Positions 15,871 to 23,616 of a stretch of 28,030 bases of DNA are shown here, piece after piece. Position 1 is the stretch's first letter; each line of letters begins with the position of its first letter. The DNA lies in contig JAOHJV010000005.1 of assembly GCA_028100865.1 (NCBI GenBank), forward strand, positions 1 through 28,030, given 5' to 3'. Origin of the DNA: Candidatus Pelagibacter sp. (GTDB lineage: Bacteria; Pseudomonadota; Alphaproteobacteria; Pelagibacterales; Pelagibacteraceae). Both the position numbers and the translations under genes were made by a program. Below the pieces are notes generated by a model. The model did no database searches and had not been told where the DNA came from. It saw nothing but the letters and a program-made list of their open reading frames with translations.

Positions 15871-17037
15871 ATGGATTTTACAAAGGAAGAATATCAGCGA
15901 AGATTAAAAAAAGTTCAAAAAATGATGCAAGAAAAAGGCATTGAACTATTAATTTCACACGATACGAATAATCTAAATTATTTGACAGGATATGATGCCT
16001 GGTCTTTTTATTATGCTCAATGTGCAATTGTACATGTAAACGCAGAAGAGCCTCTATGTTTTGTAAGGGCACAAGATGCAGGAGGCGCATATATTAAAAC
16101 ATATCTTAAAGATGAGAGCATTATTGTTTATGATGAAAATTATATTCATACATGGCCGAAACATCCTTATGATTATTTAGTTCAAATAATTAAAGAGAGA
16201 AAATGGGATAAGTTGTCTGTTGGGGTTGAAATGGATGCTCATTATTACACCGCTTTTTGTCATGAAAAAATTAAACAAGGTCTTCCTAATGCTAAAATTG
16301 TAGATAGTGATAGACTTGTTAACTGGGCAAGATTAGTAAAATCTGATGCTGAAATTGGATACATGAAATCTGCAGCCTTAATTTCCCAACAAGCAATGAA
16401 AACTGCAATGGAAGTTATTAATCCTGGTGTAAGACAGTGCGATGCGGTTGGAGAAATTCAAAAAGCATTATTTTATGGAACAGAAGAATTTGGCGGTGAG
16501 TACTCAAGTATTGCAACTTTACTGCCAACAGGAAAAGGTACATCAGCTTCACATTTGACTGCTACACAAGATAAATTTGTCGAGGGAGAGGCAACTATTA
16601 TTGAATTATCTGGAGTTTATAAGAGATATCATGCACCTATGGCTAGGACAGTATTATTAGGTAAACCTGATCAGTTAAAAATTGATACAATGAAGAAAAC
16701 TATAGAAGCTCTTGAAACTGGTATTAGCGCCATAAAACCTGGAAATACAGCCGATGATGTCGCTCAAGCTTTTTGGAAAATATTAGATAAATACGGTATC
16801 GATAAAAAATCTAGAACTGGATATTCAATTGGAATTGGCTACCCGCCTGATTGGGGCGAGCACACTCTTAATATATATAAAGGAGACATGACAGTATTAG
16901 AGCCAAATGTTTGTTTTCACATGATAGCAGTCATGCAATTTGGTAACTGGGGTGTAGAGGCGTCTGAGGCTATAAGAGTTACAGAAAATGGTAGTGAATT
17001 ATTTTGTAATATGAGCAAAGAATTATACATCAAATAA
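15871..17037 (+). CDS. doeA: M24 family hydrolase of the DoeA/EutD (ectoine hydrolase) type
   Basis: Probably opens the ectoine ring to N-acetyl-diaminobutyrate, or acts on a similar cyclic amidine or amide. The 388 residues comprise an N-terminal creatinase-like domain (1-160; NLNYLTGYDAWSFYYAQ, GVEMDAHYY) and the C-terminal pita-bread domain. Stretches such as NWARLVKSDAEIGYMKSAA, LLPTGKGTSASHLT and GIGYPPDWGEHTL resemble DoeA/EutD rather than prolidases. The canonical M24 metal ligands are altered: Glu245 and His254 stand where peptidases have two aspartates, while Glu344 and Glu364/366 remain. From memory DoeA proteins share these changes, so the enzyme is probably not a metallopeptidase. 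DddP, another M24 enzyme, was considered but the motifs fit less well. No doeB deacetylase gene is present nearby. Confidence 0.8.
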   Translation: MDFTKEEYQRRLKKVQKMMQEKGIELLISHDTNNLNYLTGYDAWSFYYAQCAIVHVNAEEPLCFVRAQDAGGAYIKTYLKDESIIVYDENYIHTWPKHPYDYLVQIIKERKWDKLSVGVEMDAHYYTAFCHEKIKQGLPNAKIVDSDRLVNWARLVKSDAEIGYMKSAALISQQAMKTAMEVINPGVRQCDAVGEIQKALFYGTEEFGGEYSSIATLLPTGKGTSASHLTATQDKFVEGEATIIELSGVYKRYHAPMARTVLLGKPDQLKIDTMKKTIEALETGISAIKPGNTADDVAQAFWKILDKYGIDKKSRTGYSIGIGYPPDWGEHTLNIYKGDMTVLEPNVCFHMIAVMQFGNWGVEASEAIRVTENGSELFCNMSKELYIK

Positions 17038-17076
17038 ATTACTTGATTATCAATCTAACAAATGTTTTAAACTAGT

Positions 17077-18162
17077 ATGGGTAATGATCACTTCGTAAGA
17101 TTCGAAAATGTAGACAAAAGTTACGACGGTAAGCAACTTGTTGTTAAAGGTTTAGATCTAGATATTGCTGAAGGCGAGTTTGTTACAATGCTTGGACCCT
17201 CTGGTTCTGGTAAAACTACATGTTTAATGATGTTAGCTGGTTTTGAAACACCAACTAATGGGCAAATTTATTTAGATAATAAAGTTATTTCCGATATCCC
17301 TCCTCACAAAAGAGGAATTGGAATGGTATTTCAAAATTATGCTTTGTTTCCTCATATGACAGTTTATGAAAACTTAGCGTTTCCATTAAGAGTTAGAAAA
17401 ATTCCTAAAGATGAGGCAGATAAAAAAGTTGATAAAGCATTATCGATGGTATCTCTCCAGGGCTTTGAAGCCAGAATGCCAATGCAGTTATCAGGTGGAC
17501 AACAACAAAGGGTAGCAGTAGCAAGATCATTAGTATTTGATCCACAATTAGTATTAATGGACGAACCACTTGGAGCTTTAGATAAAAATTTAAGAGAGAG
17601 TATGCAGTATGAAATTAAACATATTCATGAAAGTATTGGTGTAACAGTTGTATATGTTACTCATGATCAAACAGAAGCTTTGACGATGTCTAACAGAATT
17701 GCAGTTTTCAATGATGGAAAGGTTCAGCAACTTTCAAGTCCAGATGAATTATATGAAAGACCAGTAAATTCTTTTGTTGCAGAGTTCATTGGAGAGAATA
17801 ATACCTTTGCAGGGGAAGTGTCAGATATCTCAGGAGACAAATGTAAAGTAAAATTAAATTCAGGAGATGAAATTTTAGCAAATCCTATTGTTGCGAAAGC
17901 AAAAGGAGAAAAAACTACTGTATCTTTAAGACCAGAAAGAGCATTGATTGATCCAGATACCAAGATGGATAATAATCACAAGGGTAAGATTGAAGAAGTT
18001 ATTTATCACGGTGATCATACTAGATTAAGAGTAGACTTATTAGGCAATAAAGATTTTATTTTAAAAGTTCCTAATAGCTCAAACAGAATGGATATTAAGA
18101 CAGGAAAAGAAATTAATATTGGTTGGAATAGTATTGATTGTAGAGCTCTAGATCCGAAATAA
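17077..18162 (+). CDS. potA: Pot-type ABC transporter ATP-binding protein
   Basis: ATPase of the downstream importer, 361 residues. Walker A GPSGSGKTT (40-48), Q-loop in VFQNYALFPHM (Gln86), signature LSGGQQQR (138-145), Walker B with MDEP (161-164), H-loop in VTHDQTEAL and a C-terminal TOBE-like domain (FIGENNTFAGEV, then SLRPERALI). This is the polyamine/iron/opine (PotA) branch. It follows the hydrolase by 39 bases, and the binding-protein gene comes after a 125-bp spacer, so it may be read both with the enzymes and separately from potD. PotA naming reflects the family; the substrate need not be a polyamine. Confidence 0.92.
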   Translation: MGNDHFVRFENVDKSYDGKQLVVKGLDLDIAEGEFVTMLGPSGSGKTTCLMMLAGFETPTNGQIYLDNKVISDIPPHKRGIGMVFQNYALFPHMTVYENLAFPLRVRKIPKDEADKKVDKALSMVSLQGFEARMPMQLSGGQQQRVAVARSLVFDPQLVLMDEPLGALDKNLRESMQYEIKHIHESIGVTVVYVTHDQTEALTMSNRIAVFNDGKVQQLSSPDELYERPVNSFVAEFIGENNTFAGEVSDISGDKCKVKLNSGDEILANPIVAKAKGEKTTVSLRPERALIDPDTKMDNNHKGKIEEVIYHGDHTRLRVDLLGNKDFILKVPNSSNRMDIKTGKEINIGWNSIDCRALDPK

Positions 18163-18214
18163 TCCCTAAAAATTAATCATAATAAAAACAAGACAAATTA
18201 GCATTAATCAGCTG

Positions 18215-18273
18215 TTGACTAAGCCACTCTATATTGTTTTAGTATAACTTTATAAAAACTAAACGTTAACGTT
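18215..18273 (+). promoter_or_regulatory. Putative potD promoter region with AACGTTAACGTT palindrome
   Basis: A perfect 12-bp palindrome, which is also two tandem AACGTT units, lies at 18262-18273, just before the potD ribosome binding site. Upstream is a good -35 candidate (TTGACT, 18215-18220); the best -10-like hexamer (TAGTAT, 18240-18245) is at a rather long 19-base spacing. A palindrome between a promoter and a Shine-Dalgarno site would suit an operator, with the central C-G steps reminiscent of LacI-family sites. No regulator gene is in the window. The palindrome is certain; its role is inferred. Confidence 0.45.
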
Positions 18274-18277
18274 AAAT

Positions 18278-18283
18278 AGGAGA
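18278..18283 (+). promoter_or_regulatory. Shine-Dalgarno site of potD
   Basis: AGGAGA stands 4 bases before the potD ATG at 18288 and supports that start, where the signal peptide begins. Confidence 0.85.
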
Positions 18284-18287
18284 ATAA

Positions 18288-19409
18288 ATGAAAAAATTAA
18301 GTAAATTATTACTTGCCCTTTCTTTTGTACTTTCTGTAACAACTTCAGCATTTGCAGTTACTGTAGTGTCTTGGGGTGGAGCTTACACAGAGTCACAAAA
18401 ATTGGGTTACGGTGATCCTACAGCAGCGAAACTAGGAATACCTGTTAATTGGGTAGACTACACTGGTGGATTATCAGAAATTAAAGCTCAAAAAGAAGCT
18501 GGAGCAATAACTTGGGACATTATCGATGTATACGCAAAAGATACTATCGTTGGATGTGACGAAGGTATTTTCCACGAATTCGATTTTGATAAAGATTTTG
18601 CACCTGCTCCAGATGGAACACCTGCAAGTCAAGACTTCTTTACAAGCATGCCTTCTAAATGCGCAGTTGGAAACATTCTGTACTCTTGGAACTATGCTTA
18701 CAATGATGCAACAATTGGTGATAAAAAACCAAATTCATTGAAAGATTTTTTTAACACTAAAAAGTTCCCTGGTAAGAGAGCTATTTACAAAGGTGCAATG
18801 TCTAACTTAGAAATTGCTATCACTGCAGATGGTGTAAACCCTGGTAAAGGTTCTGACCTAACTTACAGAAAACTTGAAGCAGACGGCGGTATTGATAGAG
18901 CTATGAACAAGCTTAAAGCTTTATGTGAAGATCCAAATGGTGGATGTGTATTCTGGAATGCTGGAGCTCAACCACCAGAACTACTAGCTAATGGTGAAGT
19001 AGTAATGGCTACTGGTTGGAATGGTAGATTCTTTAATGCGCAAATGGAAGGAACTCCACTTGTACAAGTATGGGATGGACAAATTCTTGACTATGAATAT
19101 TTTGCATTAGTTAAAGATGGTCCAGGTTATGCTGATGGTTCGGCTATGAAAGTACTAAGAGAAATGACTAGCTCAGAAGGTTTAGCTGGAAGTGCTAAGT
19201 ACATCGCATACGCGCCTTGGAGAAAATCTTCAATTGCAGTTATGGAAGCTGGAGAGCCTTGGTTTAAAGATGGTAAGACTAACATGGTACCACATATGCC
19301 AACAGCACCTGCTAACACAAAAAGATACATCCTAATGAACCCTGATTTCTGGGCAGATAACCAAGACGAAATTGGTGAAAAATGGGAAGCTATGAAAGCT
19401 GGTCTATAA
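18288..19409 (+). CDS. potD: Pot-type periplasmic substrate-binding protein
   Basis: Binding protein of the PotD/spermidine-putrescine group, 373 residues. Signal peptide at 1-23 (MKKLSKLLLALSFVLS..., cleavage near AFA), then TVVSWGGAYTESQ, the typical mature start of the family. Further family features are NILYSWNYAYND, KKPNSLKDFFNTKKFPGKRAIY and VMATGWNGRFFNAQ. Mature cysteines (VGCDEG, SKCAVG, ALCEDPNGGCVFW) come in even number and could form disulfides. The ligand cannot be read from sequence; linkage to the EutA-like and DoeA-like genes suggests ectoine, hydroxyectoine or a breakdown product, whereas known ectoine binding proteins (EhuB, TeaA, UehA) belong to other families. Followed by a strong hairpin. 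Confidence 0.9.
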   Translation: MKKLSKLLLALSFVLSVTTSAFAVTVVSWGGAYTESQKLGYGDPTAAKLGIPVNWVDYTGGLSEIKAQKEAGAITWDIIDVYAKDTIVGCDEGIFHEFDFDKDFAPAPDGTPASQDFFTSMPSKCAVGNILYSWNYAYNDATIGDKKPNSLKDFFNTKKFPGKRAIYKGAMSNLEIAITADGVNPGKGSDLTYRKLEADGGIDRAMNKLKALCEDPNGGCVFWNAGAQPPELLANGEVVMATGWNGRFFNAQMEGTPLVQVWDGQILDYEYFALVKDGPGYADGSAMKVLREMTSSEGLAGSAKYIAYAPWRKSSIAVMEAGEPWFKDGKTNMVPHMPTAPANTKRYILMNPDFWADNQDEIGEKWEAMKAGL

Positions 19410-19444
19410 TTTAGTTTTATAGAATAGTTTTTTATACTATATTG

Positions 19445-19475
19445 AAAGGGCAGTTATTTATAACTGCCCTTTTTT
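19445..19475 (+). terminator. Terminator-like hairpin between potD and potB
   Basis: Perfect 12-bp stem, AAAGGGCAGTTA (19445-19456) with TAACTGCCCTTT (19461-19472), a 4-base loop and a run of six T (19470-19475). It ends 3 bases before the potB ATG, leaving no room for a ribosome binding site outside the stem. Its form is that of an intrinsic terminator. Since potB and potC need expression, it probably acts as an attenuator, and the folded stem may also hinder translation of potB. Confidence 0.88.
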
Positions 19476-19478
19476 ATT

Positions 19479-20726
19479 ATGAGCACAGAAAAAATATTAT
19501 CATCTGATGGATTACCTTTAGAAGTAAGCTTAAAAAAAGCTGAGAGAAAAAATAAACTTAAAGCTGTTGCGCTCGTTGCTCCATTATTTTTATTTATTTT
19601 AATTATTTATGTTTTTCCAATTGGCGACATGTTATTTAGATCTGTTGATGATCGAATGATCACTAAAATGCTTCCTAAAACATTCAAAGCAATGGAAAAA
19701 TGGGATGGCAGTGATTTGCCAGATGAACCTGTTTATCAAGGTCTTTATGAGGATTTAACTTTCCTAAAGAAAAATAAAACATATGGAAAAATTATAGCAA
19801 GATTAAACTATGAAAAATCTGGCTTTAGTAGCTTAATAAAAAAAACAGTTAGAAAAATTAATAAATTTGAAGAGGGAAATTACAAAGAACAATTTATCAA
19901 AGTTCATAAAAGGTGGGGCCAAAGCGAATATTTGGTTGCACTAAAAAATACAGCTCCCAAATGGACTTATGCCAAATATTTAAAGGGTATGGATAGAAAA
20001 TTTGACCAAGATAGAAATATAATCCAAGTTGCAGAAGATAGAAGAATTCACAAAATATTATGGCTAAGAACTTTAAATGTAGCTTTCTGGGTTACTGTTT
20101 TTTGTTTTATTCTTGCGTATCCAATTTCGCACTTACTAGCAACACTACCAATGAAATACAGTAATTTACTAATGATTTGTGTGTTGCTTCCTTTTTGGAC
20201 CTCATTGTTAGTTAGAACTTCTAGTTGGATGGTTTTACTTCAGCAACAGGGACCCATAAATGATTTAATTGTTTGGATTGGTTTAGCCGCGGATGATAAC
20301 AGACCAGAATTAATGTATAATGTAATAGGGACTTTTGTTGCAATGACCCAAATATTATTACCTTTTATGGTTTTACCTCTTTATAGTGTTATGAAAACTA
20401 TTTCACCTAGCTTGATGAGAGCTGGAAAATCATTAGGTGGAACACCACTGGTATCTTTTGTTAAAATTTATTTTCCATTAACAATTCCTGGAATTGGTGC
20501 TGGATGTCTATTAGTATTTATTTTAGCTATAGGATATTACATTACTCCTGCGTTAGTAGGTGGGGCCAGTGGATCATTAATTAGTAATACAATTGCTTAT
20601 CATATGAAGAGTTCATTAGACTGGGCGTTTGCATCTGCTCTTGGAACTATGCTGTTAGTTGGAGTACTAACTATTTATTGGATTTACAATAAACTTGTTG
20701 GAATAGATAATATTAAATTAGGATAA
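19479..20726 (+). CDS. potB: Pot-type ABC transporter permease with large extracytoplasmic insertion
   Basis: First permease of the Pot-type importer, 415 residues, well above the roughly 280-300 of E. coli PotB. TM1 is at about 30-50 (VALVAPLFLFILIIYVFP) and TM2 only at 198-222; the 145 residues between them are hydrophilic and lysine-rich (DLPDEPVYQGLYEDL, SLIKKTVRKINKFEEG) and should face the periplasm. The rest is a normal core with the MKTISPSLMRAGKSLGGTPLVSFVKIYFPL coupling region. Such long forms occur in other alphaproteobacterial Pot-like systems, to my knowledge, so it is a family trait rather than a fusion artefact. No Shine-Dalgarno site; the ATG abuts the hairpin after potD. Confidence 0.9.
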   Translation: MSTEKILSSDGLPLEVSLKKAERKNKLKAVALVAPLFLFILIIYVFPIGDMLFRSVDDRMITKMLPKTFKAMEKWDGSDLPDEPVYQGLYEDLTFLKKNKTYGKIIARLNYEKSGFSSLIKKTVRKINKFEEGNYKEQFIKVHKRWGQSEYLVALKNTAPKWTYAKYLKGMDRKFDQDRNIIQVAEDRRIHKILWLRTLNVAFWVTVFCFILAYPISHLLATLPMKYSNLLMICVLLPFWTSLLVRTSSWMVLLQQQGPINDLIVWIGLAADDNRPELMYNVIGTFVAMTQILLPFMVLPLYSVMKTISPSLMRAGKSLGGTPLVSFVKIYFPLTIPGIGAGCLLVFILAIGYYITPALVGGASGSLISNTIAYHMKSSLDWAFASALGTMLLVGVLTIYWIYNKLVGIDNIKLG

Positions 20727-20728
20727 TT

Positions 20729-21583
20729 ATGGCATTACCAAGTCACACACCTTTGAATTATAGAATTTGGCATTACACATACCTATTTTTTTGTGGTTTA
20801 GTATTTTTCTTTTTGATAGCACCTTTGTTTGTAATATTGCCACTATCATTTAATGCTGAACAATACATTCACTTTTCAGCAAAAATGTTAGCACTGGATC
20901 CTGAAGGTTTTTCTTTGAGATGGTATGAAGATATGATCTATGGAACCAAAAACCCCTGGGGGCTTGCAACTAAAAATAGTTTAATCATTGCTTTCTTTGC
21001 AACAATTGGATCGACAGTGCTTGGAACTGTAGCAGCATTAGGTTTAAGTAGTAGATACATGCCGTATAAAGCTGCATTCATGGCGCTATTAATTTCACCA
21101 ATGATTGTTCCATTAATTATTTCAGGAACAGCAATATTTTTCTTTATGGCAAAAGTTGGTTTGGCAGCAACACATACAGGAATTATATTATCACATATAA
21201 TTCTAGGAACTCCATTTGTAGTAATTACTGTTACTGCAACATTAACTGGTTTTGATCACAGTGTGACAAGAGCAGCTGCGAGTTTAGGAAGCAATCCGGT
21301 TAATACATTTATGAAAATTACACTACCATTAATTATGCCGGGAGTTATCTCGGGAGCTTTGTTTGCTTTTGTAACTTCATTTGATGAAGTTGTAGTTGTT
21401 TTATTTTTAGCTGGATTAGAAAATACTACAATTCCAATTCAGATGTGGGTTGGGTTAAGAGAGCAATTAAGTCCAACTATAATGGCAGTTGCGACTTGTT
21501 TGATTGTAATGTCTACTTTAATTTTAGTTAGTGCTGAACTTTTAAGAAGAAGATCTGAGAGACTAAGAGGAATTAATAGATAG
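20729..21583 (+). CDS. potC: Pot-type ABC transporter permease
   Basis: Second permease, 284 residues, about six helices beginning near residue 15 (YLFFCGLVFFFLIAPLFVILPLSF). PotC-type features are FSLRWYEDMI, the coupling loop SVTRAAASLGSNPVNTFMKITLPLI, and the SFDEVVVVLFLAG segment with the acidic pair typical of the family. Starts 2 bases after the potB stop, with AGGA a few bases upstream inside potB. Its stop is only 2 bases from the end of the convergent aminotransferase gene, with no terminator between. Confidence 0.93.
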   Translation: MALPSHTPLNYRIWHYTYLFFCGLVFFFLIAPLFVILPLSFNAEQYIHFSAKMLALDPEGFSLRWYEDMIYGTKNPWGLATKNSLIIAFFATIGSTVLGTVAALGLSSRYMPYKAAFMALLISPMIVPLIISGTAIFFFMAKVGLAATHTGIILSHIILGTPFVVITVTATLTGFDHSVTRAAASLGSNPVNTFMKITLPLIMPGVISGALFAFVTSFDEVVVVLFLAGLENTTIPIQMWVGLREQLSPTIMAVATCLIVMSTLILVSAELLRRRSERLRGINR

Positions 21584-21585
21584 TT

Positions 21586-22464
21586 CTAATTTTTTCCAAC
21601 TAATTTCTCATAACTTAAGGAAAGATTTTTAATTAAATCACACACTTCAAAATTATTATTTGCAATATTTCCTACAGGAGTTATTTCTGCTGCGGTGCCT
21701 GTAATAAAACATCCTTTGAAATTAGATAGTTCATTGGGAGATATCTTTCTCTCGTGAATCTTGATATTTTTTGACTTTGCAAGATCTATGACTGTTTTTC
21801 TAGTTATACCATCTAAAAAAGAGTCTGGAATTGGGGTGTGTAATTCATCTTTTTCATCTTTAAAAAAGATGTTGGCACTTGTAGCTTCAGCTATATTACC
21901 TTCATGGTCCAACATCAAAGAGTCCGTATAACCATCTTTTTCAGCTTGATGTTTTGAAAGTGTACAAATCATATATAGGCCAGCTGCTTTACTTTCCCAT
22001 GGAGATGAATTTTGAGGTGGTCTTTGCCACTTAGATATATTTAATTTTATACCTTTTAATTTTAATTCAGGATTAAAATATGTTGGCCAATCCCATATCG
22101 CTATTGCTACATTGATTTTTGTATTTTGTGCAGAAACTCCCATCATTTCACTTCCTCTCCATACAAATGGTCTTATATATCCGTTTTCAATATCTTGATC
22201 AGAAACAAGTTTTTTTGTTGCTTCCATAATTTCATTGCATGAATATGGAATTTTCATATCCAGAATTTTTGCAGAATTAAAAAGTCTGTCAGTATGTTCC
22301 TTCAATTTAAAAATTTTTTTATTATAAACTCTCAAACCTTCAAAGACTAAACTAGCATAGTGCATTCCATGGCTAATTATGTGAACTCTTGCATCTTGCC
22401 ATTCACACAGTTCATTGTTGAACCAAATTTTTCCTGATCTTTTGTCAAAAGGTAATTGTTGCAT
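21586..22464 (-). CDS. Class IV (branched-chain type) PLP aminotransferase
   Basis: Transfers an amino group between an amino acid and a 2-oxo acid. The 292 residues match the IlvE fold-type IV pattern: HGMHYASLVFEGLRVY (32-47), Arg60 in EHTDRL, the PLP lysine Lys159 in WESKAAGLYM, Glu193 in EATSANIF, and TGTAAEITPV near the C-terminus. Branched-chain, D-amino acid and 4-amino-4-deoxychorismate enzymes share this fold; the overall pattern is closest to branched-chain aminotransferase. It is the last gene of the six-gene minus-strand block, 11 bases after the thiolase, so in vivo it may serve a 2-oxo or amino acid of that pathway instead of leucine/isoleucine/valine synthesis. Confidence 0.9.
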   Translation of the reverse strand: MQQLPFDKRSGKIWFNNELCEWQDARVHIISHGMHYASLVFEGLRVYNKKIFKLKEHTDRLFNSAKILDMKIPYSCNEIMEATKKLVSDQDIENGYIRPFVWRGSEMMGVSAQNTKINVAIAIWDWPTYFNPELKLKGIKLNISKWQRPPQNSSPWESKAAGLYMICTLSKHQAEKDGYTDSLMLDHEGNIAEATSANIFFKDEKDELHTPIPDSFLDGITRKTVIDLAKSKNIKIHERKISPNELSNFKGCFITGTAAEITPVGNIANNNFEVCDLIKNLSLSYEKLVGKN

Positions 22465-22475
22465 AGAAAAATTTA

Positions 22476-23597
22476 TTATACTGACTCAATTATTGTAGCA
22501 ATACCCATTCCAAGACCTATACATTGAGTAGCTAAAGCAAATTTTTTATTTTCTCTTCTTAATAGTTGAGCTGCTTTCCCGGTAATTCTTGCACCCGTTG
22601 CTCCAAGAGGATGGCCTAACGCTAATGCTCCACCATCTATGTTAACTTTGCTTGGATCTATTTGTAAATCTTTTATACAAGCCAGTGATTGAGATGCAAA
22701 AGCTTCATTAAGTTCTACGATATCAATATCTTTGATTGTTAATTTAGCTCTTTCTAATGCTTTTTGTGAAGCTCCAATTGGGCCTAGACCCATAGTATCA
22801 GCTTTACATCCCTGAACAGAGGTTGAAACAATCCTAGCTAAAATTTCTAAATTATTATCTTTAGCATATTGTTCTTCACAGATTAATGTAGCTGCTGCAC
22901 CATCGGTAAGTGGTGAAGATGTTGCGGCTGTTACAGTTCCATTTTGATCAAATGCTAACTTCAATCCATCTAATTTTTCTTGATTACTATTAGGTCGAAT
23001 ATTGCTATCTTGAGAACAATTTCCAATAGATACAATTTCATTATTAAAATTTCCTTTTTCTTGTGCTTCGAATGCTTTCTTATGGCTTGATATTGCAAAT
23101 TCTTGCTGTTCTGTTCTTGATATAGAATATTGTTTGGCTACATTTTCTGCAGTAATACCCATTGAAAAATAAACATTAGGGTTTTCTTCTTCAGTATAAG
23201 GATATGGCATAGGATCAAAGCCTGTTGTTACTCTAGTCATGCTTTCTACTCCACCACATATAAAAACTTTTCCAGATCCCATTGCTATTTTTCCTGCAGC
23301 TATATGAATAGCTTCCATTGATGATCCACACCATCTATCTACTGTCATCCCTGAAGTTTTGATATCCATGTTGGTTAAAAAAGTTACTAATTTTCCAATA
23401 TTAAAACATTGCTCTCCAGTTTGGAAAGCACAGCCAACTACAATGTCTTCAATGTCTTGTTTATTGATTTTAGTTTTTAAGACAAGGTTGTTAACAACTT
23501 CAGCAAGTAAATTAACTGGTTTTACATCTACCAATTCACCTTTTCTTGCCATTGTGAAAGGTGATCTTGAGTAACCTGCAATAACTGCTTTTAACAT
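22476..23597 (-). CDS. Thiolase (acetyl-CoA acyltransferase family)
   Basis: Condenses or cleaves 3-oxoacyl-CoA. The 373-residue protein has the full catalytic set: nucleophile Cys90 in VDRWCGSSMEAIH, the NEAF motif (297-300), His329 in GGALALGHPLGATGAR and second Cys359 in ATQCIGLGMG. Length is a little below the usual 390-400. The phrase ESMTRVTTGFDPMPYP in the loop domain is typical of degradative thiolases. It sits between the DmdA-like gene and the aminotransferase, 19 bases after the former, so a CoA thioester is probably produced late in the pathway encoded here, with acetyl-CoA or propionyl-CoA as a likely end product. Confidence 0.92.
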   Translation of the reverse strand: MLKAVIAGYSRSPFTMARKGELVDVKPVNLLAEVVNNLVLKTKINKQDIEDIVVGCAFQTGEQCFNIGKLVTFLTNMDIKTSGMTVDRWCGSSMEAIHIAAGKIAMGSGKVFICGGVESMTRVTTGFDPMPYPYTEEENPNVYFSMGITAENVAKQYSISRTEQQEFAISSHKKAFEAQEKGNFNNEIVSIGNCSQDSNIRPNSNQEKLDGLKLAFDQNGTVTAATSSPLTDGAAATLICEEQYAKDNNLEILARIVSTSVQGCKADTMGLGPIGASQKALERAKLTIKDIDIVELNEAFASQSLACIKDLQIDPSKVNIDGGALALGHPLGATGARITGKAAQLLRRENKKFALATQCIGLGMGIATIIESV

Positions 23598-23616
23598 AAG
23601 GTTTATATATAGCTAT

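Noticed and set aside
15871..17037. DMSP lyase DddP or Xaa-Pro peptidase as identity of the M24 enzyme
   Set aside because: Ligand positions (Glu245, His254) and stretches such as LLPTGKGTSASHLT and YPPDWGEHTL fit DoeA/EutD better, and the EutA-like neighbour supports that.
18163..18287. Riboswitch or structured RNA leader before potD
   Set aside because: I could not build a convincing multi-stem structure in this 125-bp spacer; only the short palindrome and promoter-like hexamers stand out.
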